From NCBI GenBank assembly GCA_037893245.1, contig JBAIAA010000594.1, positions 248,001 to 312,000 on the forward strand: a DNA stretch of 64,000 nt, written 5' to 3'. The position numbers and the translations under genes were made by a program. This stretch comes from Crossaster papposus. Taxonomy: Eukaryota; Echinodermata; Asteroidea; Velatida; Solasteridae. Under the pieces are notes generated by a model. The model did not search any database, was not told the DNA's origin, and saw only the letters and a program-made list of their open reading frames with translations. Below, one piece after another: positions 57,069 through 64,000 of the stretch (its first letter is position 1; each line of letters opens with the position of its first letter).

Positions 57069-59698
57069 CTTCAAGCTAGCATAGAAACAAAAGTGTATAA
57101 TTATAAACTAGTATAATAACTTACAAACATAAATAATTACCGTAGGCCTGGCAAATGAGATTCTAGACGTATATTGTTCACTATAACCATGACTATTTTA
57201 TACATTGTAGGTGTATGACGGATTTAGGGAGTAATTATCGAATTATGTTTTTAAAGGCTTAATCATAGAGTAAAAATAACTTAAGTAGGATGTGTGACAA
57301 GGAAGTTGTCGATGTTATCAGTGTGGAGAAATATTTCCATTTTTAGAAAACATAGCCAATTATTACAATGGTAACTGATATGAATTATGTGCCAATGCAC
57401 AAAACGTTAAAAAGTGTACCGGCAGGGCGCAGGCACACTTTTTGAAAAATTGCTTCCAACGCTAGTGGCTTTCTAATTGAAAATGTTTGCGGTGGAAGTA
57501 TGATACCATACCATTCCAATCTTCTTTCAGCGAGAATCTTATCATTGGATATGTGCGCGTAACCACTTTCTAGGTACGACATCATCTGTGTAAGCATATA
57601 TTAAACTGCAAGCCAGCAGTTTTGTAGTTTAATGCACAGCAACATATTGTTCACCAACAGCGACTCGACTCATTCACCGAAATGATTTTTGTTTTGCACG
57701 ACGTCACTTATATAATAGTCTAGATTTTTTGCCGGAGCCTGATTTAATTTTATAATGTAGGCTAATTATTAAACCTAAACCTCAACCCTTTAAAATCCAT
57801 CTGCATATCTCTTTTGTTGAAATTTGTTGTGATTACTGTACTGATTATGCTCAACCATGGAGGAATAAGAAGGAACCTCCATGGCTCAACATATACATGG
57901 GCCCACACATAACATTCCTAGTACATGTAATTTACTGAAGAGGGTTGGGGTTAACTTTTCTTTGGTGTTTCTAGAGGGTCCGGGTGTGATAAATCAAGGT
58001 TCATTTTACCATACATAATGTACAGTGTCTCAACAAAAATTAAACAAAATACAATCGAGTGCTACACATGGAATGTGCAACCAACCTAGATATTATAGGT
58101 ATGGTTTGAAAGATACACATTTCCGTTTAAAAATGAGATATCAAACGTCAAAACCTGAAAGTTTTTGACAGAGTAATGCGTAATTTCATCAGAGAGGTCA
58201 AATTGACAATAGGACCAAATGTTTCGATTTTGTTTGGATACTTGTGCAAGTGTTGCAATGTGGATGAGCTGTTGGTGATTAGCAGCTAAACGTACGTGTA
58301 CAATTCCTAAACAATAATGGAACTTTAATAGCTAAACACCGCCCATATCCTCTTGCTGATGAACATGTTTAGCATGTAAACATGTTTACAAACATAAAGG
58401 CAGTTTTTGCAGTGTAGTCCAGGGAATTATCCACACAGAGGCAAGTAGGCTAGCCAATGCCCATGGCCAATTTTACCTTTCTTGGAAAATTATTCATAAC
58501 TCGGTCAAAAATTACCAGTTGTGGACGTTTGATGTCTCATTATAAAATGGAAAGGTGTTTCTTTCAAACGATACATATATTATTTATGTTGGTGACACAT
58601 TCTAAGTGTAGAATTCCGTTATATTTTGTTTGCATTTTTTTGTCAATAAAAATATTGCATACCAAGTGCACATGAGTGTGAACCCATATTACTTGATGTT
58701 TAGAATCAATAAGTTTTGAATTGTTATTAAATTTTAGTGTTGGGGAAAAAAAATATAAAAAAAATCTTTGTTTATGAATAGGCCGTATATGTAGAATTAC
58801 AAGCGCAGAAATTCTAATAGAAACAATACACAAAACATATCATTAGATTAATTTAGATAACTACGCAACTTTAATATTACCTAAAGTGCATTAAGAAAAT
58901 TGGCTCTTCTTTCATATTCCGCACTAACATTGAATTTGCAAAATTTATTCCAGCATAGTGTGTTTCAATGCAGTTTTATTTTTGTAGTTTATATATTGTA
59001 TTATTAAATTATCCAAGCTTTCTTTTTAAATAGTTTGAAACAAATTATTCCACTAAAATTAACTGCAAAATAAAAGTGCCGTAGTTCGTGAATTTGTAGT
59101 TATGTTTATTTATTAATAAATGTTAGCATTTGCCGGTGACAATTTGGGTGATTCAATTGTTTAAGATGAATTTACATTGTATGTATATACCCAGCAAGAT
59201 AGGGGACCGATGGACTCCACCTTAGTTCCCCATGTCTATACACTCTCTAGACTATTGTTACCTAACGCAACCCCCCCACCCCCCCCCCCCCCCAAAAAAA
59301 AAAAAAAAAAAAAAATAAAAAAAAATAAACAAATTCTTGAGAAACCACAACATTCAAAAATCACACTGACCAACTACCACAAACAAAGCGGGTTCTCTTC
59401 GTCCCATTTCTTGCTTCATACAGAGATCTTGTACAGAGCGCCCTCTCTGTGGTAGGTTGAGAGTTTTGTTCATATTTGAAACTAATTGTTCTTTCATTGT
59501 CAACGAACTTGAAACAAATCCTGTCCAATGTAAGAAGGTCCTGTACACAAACTTTACGGGTGGACTATATAGCTATTAGCTTGAAAAGTACAGCCACAAC
59601 CTTTTTTGTGAAAAAAATGAGACCGTTTGCCTTCTTATTCCTCCATGGTTTGCCTTAAAGAAATAAAATGTGGGATTGTGTCGAGCATCAACTCCCTT
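57069..59698. other. Non-coding, no gene seen
   Basis: A/T-rich, may include the CSRP 3' region only in part. C-run followed by A-run at about 59268-59320. Confidence 0.4.
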
Positions 59699-60438
59699 AA
59701 GCCCCTTTCACACTAGACGATTTCCCCGGCAATTCCCCGGGGAATTGCCAGGGAATTTCGGTCGGTCTGTTCACACTGCCAAAGAAATCCCCGGGAAACT
59801 GCTTTTCCCCAGGAAATATTTACCCCTGCTCGGGAGTAGGCCCTATGGTTAAAGGAGAAATCCCCGGGGTTTAACGTTTTTCCCGGGGAAAAGCAACTAG
59901 TGTGAACGTCGCGGGGTTTGAACTTGCCCATAGAGCTATATAATATTATATAGCTCTATGAACTTGCCCCACCTTTTTGCGTCCACGGGAAATCTCGAGA
60001 GGTCACAGGGTCACAAATAGCGCGCCAAATAATTCGCGCGGTGACTTAGTATTGTAATGCACTACCTTTCAAACTTGTCGTATAAATATATTTACAGTTA
60101 AGTACAAAAGACAAATAATAACGTTTGAAAATTATACAAATAATTTAATTTTAAAGAATATGAGCAAAATGAATGGTTTTAATATTTAATAAAAGAAGTG
60201 TCGTGAACAAGACTGTGTTTAGCTTCCTTCTCGTGTACGTGTATTTATAATTTCCCGGGGTTTGATGGCCAGTGTGAAACGACTGTGCATATTCCCGGGA
60301 AATCATAAGTGTCCCCGGGAGTTACCAAATGGGTCTAGTGTGAACGGTTGCTGGGGTGTTGGTGGGGTAAAAAATCCCCGGGAAGTTTCCCGGGGATTTA
60401 TTTCCCGGGGATTGGCTCTGCAGTGTGAAAAGGGCTTT
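59699..60438. mobile_element. Inverted-repeat element, about 740 bp
   Basis: Ends AAGCCCCTTTCACACTAGAC and GCAGTGTGAAAAGGGCTTTA; arms rich in CCCGGGGA palindromes. Termini and size resemble 21455-22190. Confidence 0.7.
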
Positions 60439-60463
60439 AGTTGTTTTGGGGCTTCAATCTAAT

Positions 60464-60750
60464 GCTTCCGTCACACCAAACTAGTTTTTAAAATGTCCTG
60501 CCCCGTCCTAAAAAAATCGTAAAACGGGCTGTGCTGGGGGTAGAACGTGCAACTTTGGCAAAATAATGTCCTACATACGTCAAGTAGGCTCGAAGTTCTG
60601 GAGCACCATTCCCGTCTGAGCCCGTCCATAAAGTTCGTAAAAAAAGACCGTAAACAGTTGCTACTACGTCCACTCCGTTCGCACACAGTTTGAGCCCGTT
60701 CGGCAACATTTTCGAGAACGTAGTGAGAACTAGTTTGGTGTGCTGGGGGC
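60464..60750. mobile_element. Short MITE
   Basis: Ends GTCACACCAAACTAGTTTTT and GAACTAGTTTGGTGTGCTGG; about 287 bp; lies about 25 bp from the preceding element. Confidence 0.75.
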
Positions 60751-62287
60751 ATAAGGGCAGACTTGATAAAATTACGCTTGAAAAATAGGTCAGTTTATAC
60801 CTGATAAATTGGGGGCATGCATTACAAATGTAAATGCTGCATGCAGGTGTAATATCACTTTTCGGGAGGCGGGTTTGTTTTGGTGTGAACATTAACAATT
60901 GTAATTGGCCTACATAGATATGGACGGACAAGACAATATTTCATTTTGTTGTTTGAGAAACCCTTGTTATATTATGTCGACTTGCATGCGGCGGCTGATG
61001 TGTTCGTGAGTAGAACTAGCGCCAACTATAATCGTGCGCATAAATAGGCCCATTCATGCTCAGGGGTTTTGTCATCTATTTCTCCAAGATTTGTCCCATT
61101 TGTCTCTATAAAAGTCACCGAAAACGTCACACATACACGTACAGGAAGGTATAGTTTCTGGTTTAAGTGGTTTGTTTTGGGTACCGTAGTTCGTCCCATG
61201 CGCACGAGGTCGAGGGAAATTTCGATTTTCTTTTCTGAACGAATTTCGAAGGAATATAATGTACTCTAACGAATACATTTGTTTGTTTGCATTGGCAGGC
61301 CTTTCTACAGTTTTAAAAAGTAATTCTGTATAACTCAAATTGCCCGCTAAGTTTTGAGCGAAAGGTCATAAATACTCATATATGCTAATGTAGGTTATTA
61401 GTACACGTCAGAATCTACATGAGTCGCGAACCACATAACGACCTTGGATCCCCTATTGTGTTTCCCTTTATTCTTGTACTATAACCTAACCCCATTACCC
61501 TAAAACTTACTCGAACGATCGAGGATACGTTTTTTACAAAGAAACCGTCGTTCGAGGATTCTAAGGAGACCTTTGTTTATTTATTTATTTATTTATTTTA
61601 TTTGTTTACAACCATCTTTAATGAGGGTAGCCCATCCAGCAGAATTAGCTGATCATTTGAATTAATTGTTTTATTCCGAAATATCACATGTATATGTCGT
61701 GCTATATATAGCACATATGTCGTTCGGAAAAAAAAAATTGCCACCGCTTATTAAATTCGCGTTTCCAAGCTTTTGGACGTAGGCCAAGCAAGTCTCATAT
61801 AAAGTTGAAGCCGAAGCCGAAGCTGAAGCCGATGCCGGCTTAACCGATGCCGGCTCAACCGATCGTGGTTTGGAACCGAGGTTTGGAAAAGGGCCTATCA
61901 TGACGTAATCCCATACTAGTGCTGCGAAGAAAAAAAATGGCCGCCGCCATTTCAATCAGGCGTGAATGGCAAAGTGTAGTTGTATGATTTCACTTCAGAA
62001 GCTGTAGTGTAGCTCGTGAAAGAACAGGAGTTTTCAGTTTTGTCATAACATAAAGATCGTCTCAGTCAACGTCTCTTCAAGCACTCAAGATAAATTGAGG
62101 TGAGTTCGAAAATGTAAAACTAGACGTTGCACTTGATAATGATATACTAGTTACTACTAATTTAGCATGTTTTATGGTTTAAAAAAAGGCTGTGGCTATT
62201 TTTACGTGACCGTAAAACCATGGAGGAATAAGTGCAGAACCTACGTACTTTTGCTTTTTGTACGTGGGTTCTGGTTGCGCATGCGAA
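60751..62287. other. Non-coding, no gene seen
   Basis: (TTTA)n tract at about 61577-61600 and a GAAGCC(C/G)-type short repeat at 61806-61835; nothing else assigned. Confidence 0.4.
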
Positions 62288-62492
62288 GTCCCTAGTTAAT
62301 TGTATACAGTCCCTAGTTTTTCGTATACACGACTTTTATACCTTTTTCTATAAGACCCGGCTATAGATAAGATTATTAACCAAAATTTTTTGTTAATAAT
62401 TATTACCGGTATTCGGTAATTAATAATAGAAAAAGGTATAAAAGTCGTGTATATGAAAAACATACAAGGGACTGTATACAATTAACTAGGGA
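62288..62492. mobile_element. Long palindrome, about 205 bp
   Basis: CCTAGTTAATTGTATACAGT at the left and its reverse complement at the right, with ACGACTTTTATACCTTTTTC arms inside. A partial copy of the left arm lies at about 11490-11560. Confidence 0.85.
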
Positions 62493-62541
62493 TTGTATCC
62501 ATTTATTTTGGTGAATTATGGCTGTCAACCGTCGTTGGTTT

Positions 62542-63938
62542 CAGGGTTCGTTTTACAATAAAAAAGTTGCATGCACTGGTGCATGTAGACCAAAAAACCT
62601 ACATGCACCAGCAAAAAGTTACATGCACCATTAATTTTGCAAACTCGTACTATACTCCGCGGCCGCCGTTGCAAAAATCACAATTCACTGACGCGGGCAA
62701 CTTGTACGTGCGACAGCGAGTGTAGTCTTGGTGCAAGACGTTCTTGTTGAGTTAGTAAAACCATAAAACCATAGGGCCTATGTACTCAACACTATACGCG
62801 TCGCGACTATTCCACCGATAGAGGGCGTATTCTGGAAGCCGCGAATCTGTTCTGAGCCGATGTGTGGCACAGACATATAAACACATAGACCGCCAGGTCC
62901 TATTCAAAACTACAGGATGATTTCGTGATTTCGCGGCGCCCGACTAAAATACCAACTATGGGCAAATTTAGCCCTCGGTATAGGGAATTTGTACACACCC
63001 GAACTGTTCCAGTCAAATAATTATATGAAGCCATTTATCGATTTAAAAGAAAATTACATAGGGCTATACCATATACCATGTAGATTAAGCATAACCAGTG
63101 TCAATCTTGATACCCTAAAATAAAGAAGTTTTAGGCCCATTTTTGTGTCAAGCGCGTTGCCCGGTATGCGCACAGAACGTAAAAAGCGCGCGGTGCGTTG
63201 CCCGTCGAACGAAATATAGTGTACACAATTATATGAACGCGCGTGCAAAGTGCGTTGTATGATACACGCGTAATTGTACGCGCTTGGCTTTTTATAGCTA
63301 CACGCGCAGCGTCGTTTTGCCCATACTTTGCAAATCACGGTTTTGTGCACACGACTGGCGGTCTATAGGTTTATATGTCTGTGATGTGTGGTGGTTATCT
63401 GGAAGTTTCCCAACAGCGCCCTCTATTGTTTGATAGTCGTTAGGCGCAGGGGCGCTAAATCGCGATAGTTGCGTGATAATGAACAACAACGTCTTGCACC
63501 AAGACTACAGCGAGTGCTGAGCAAATATTGCCTAGAGGGGTAGCCACAATTGAGTCAATTACGATAACCCCTGTATGACGTCACTCCCGTAAACAACGTG
63601 TACGTACGTACGAATATGGAGGGCTTTCCCGATTACAAAAATAGCACTAGCGCTAGAACATGACGCGACGGCGTGCGCAAGTTTACTGATTCTGAATCTG
63701 CTGCAAGGAATAAATTATGGATTTATGAAATAAATAACACGTTCGTACATTATCTGGTAAAGTATTCAACCAACCTTATTCGTATTCTCACTGGGGCTGA
63801 TAAATATATGTCTGAAATGAGTACTTTGGTGGTCAAAAAGCTACATGCACGGCGTGCACGTGGGGCAGAAAAGTTACGTGCACAAAAAAAAATCTACATG
63901 CACTGGTGCACGCGTGCACCCGGGTAAATCGAACCCTG
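62542..63938. mobile_element. hAT-like element with 8-bp target duplication
   Basis: Ends CAGGGTTCGTTTTAC and GTAAATCGAACCCTG, flanked by GTTGGTTT on both sides (62534-62541, 63939-63946). Subterminal GCATGCACTGGTGCATGTAG motifs recur at both ends. No transposase frame recognised; a nested palindromic element occupies 62722-63511. Confidence 0.85.
62722..63511. mobile_element. Nested inverted-repeat element within the hAT-like element
   Basis: GTAGTCTTGGTGCAAGACGT at the left and ACGTCTTGCACCAAGACTAC at the right; inner arms share TAAACACATAGACCGCCAG-type blocks. The termini resemble TAGTCTTGCTCCAAGAC of the element nested in FB1 (31748-32824). Confidence 0.75.
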
Positions 63939-64000
63939 GTTGGTTTTCATACGTTCCGCGCGTATTGATTTCCCTTGTCTGTGTCGGGAACCAGTTATAT

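Noticed and set aside
59177..59455. Pro/Lys-rich ORF
   Set aside because: Created by adjoining C and A homopolymers.

Overview
The window is eukaryotic nuclear DNA: genes are split into short exons by GT-AG introns, most of the sequence is intron or repeat, and non-LTR retroelements, Tc1, hAT and many inverted-repeat (MITE-like) elements are present. Two animal gene families are clear: POFUT1 (GDP-fucose protein O-fucosyltransferase 1) and CSRP/MLP (two-LIM muscle LIM protein). The style of repeats and the metazoan genes suggest a marine invertebrate deuterostome, perhaps an echinoderm. That is an inference; no species marker was seen.

Layout. On the minus strand lie two head-to-tail POFUT1-like genes. 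Copy A (E1 at 7695-7989, E2 4814-4908, E3 3703-3877, E4 1954-2086) runs off the low end of the window, so its catalytic C-terminal exons are not here. Copy B starts at 30957 and stops at 15003. Its E1, E2, E3, E5, E6, E7 and E8 can be placed with canonical splice sites and consistent phases, but I could not find exon 4 between 24657 and 27037. I rebuilt both gene models by hand from the reverse complement. Copy B also has Asn in place of the Arg of the GRFGNQ nucleotide-sugar motif, and has no ER-retention tail, so its activity is doubtful.

Upstream of copy B stand two large fold-back elements (31034-33588 and 34106-36056). Their ends are related, each is flanked by a 6-bp direct repeat, and their arms are built of short tandem repeats. 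The first contains further nested palindromes and a TTAA-flanked MITE. From about 36165 to 39655 is a region with loosely matching inverted ends and a two-exon open frame that I do not recognise.

On the plus strand, 44567-55601 holds a complete CSRP-type gene (five coding exons, 570 nt, 189 residues, two perfect LIM domains each followed by a glycine-rich segment). Its introns carry MITEs, tRNA-derived SINE fragments and a reverse-transcriptase remnant. The rest, 55602-64000, is non-coding as far as I can see. It holds a tRNA-like sequence, several terminal-inverted-repeat elements, a long perfect-looking palindrome (62288-62492) and a hAT-like element with an exact 8-bp target duplication (62542-63938).

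The two gene families have no obvious joint function: POFUT1 acts in the ER lumen on EGF repeats (for example Notch), while CSRP proteins act on the actin cytoskeleton and in the nucleus of muscle cells.
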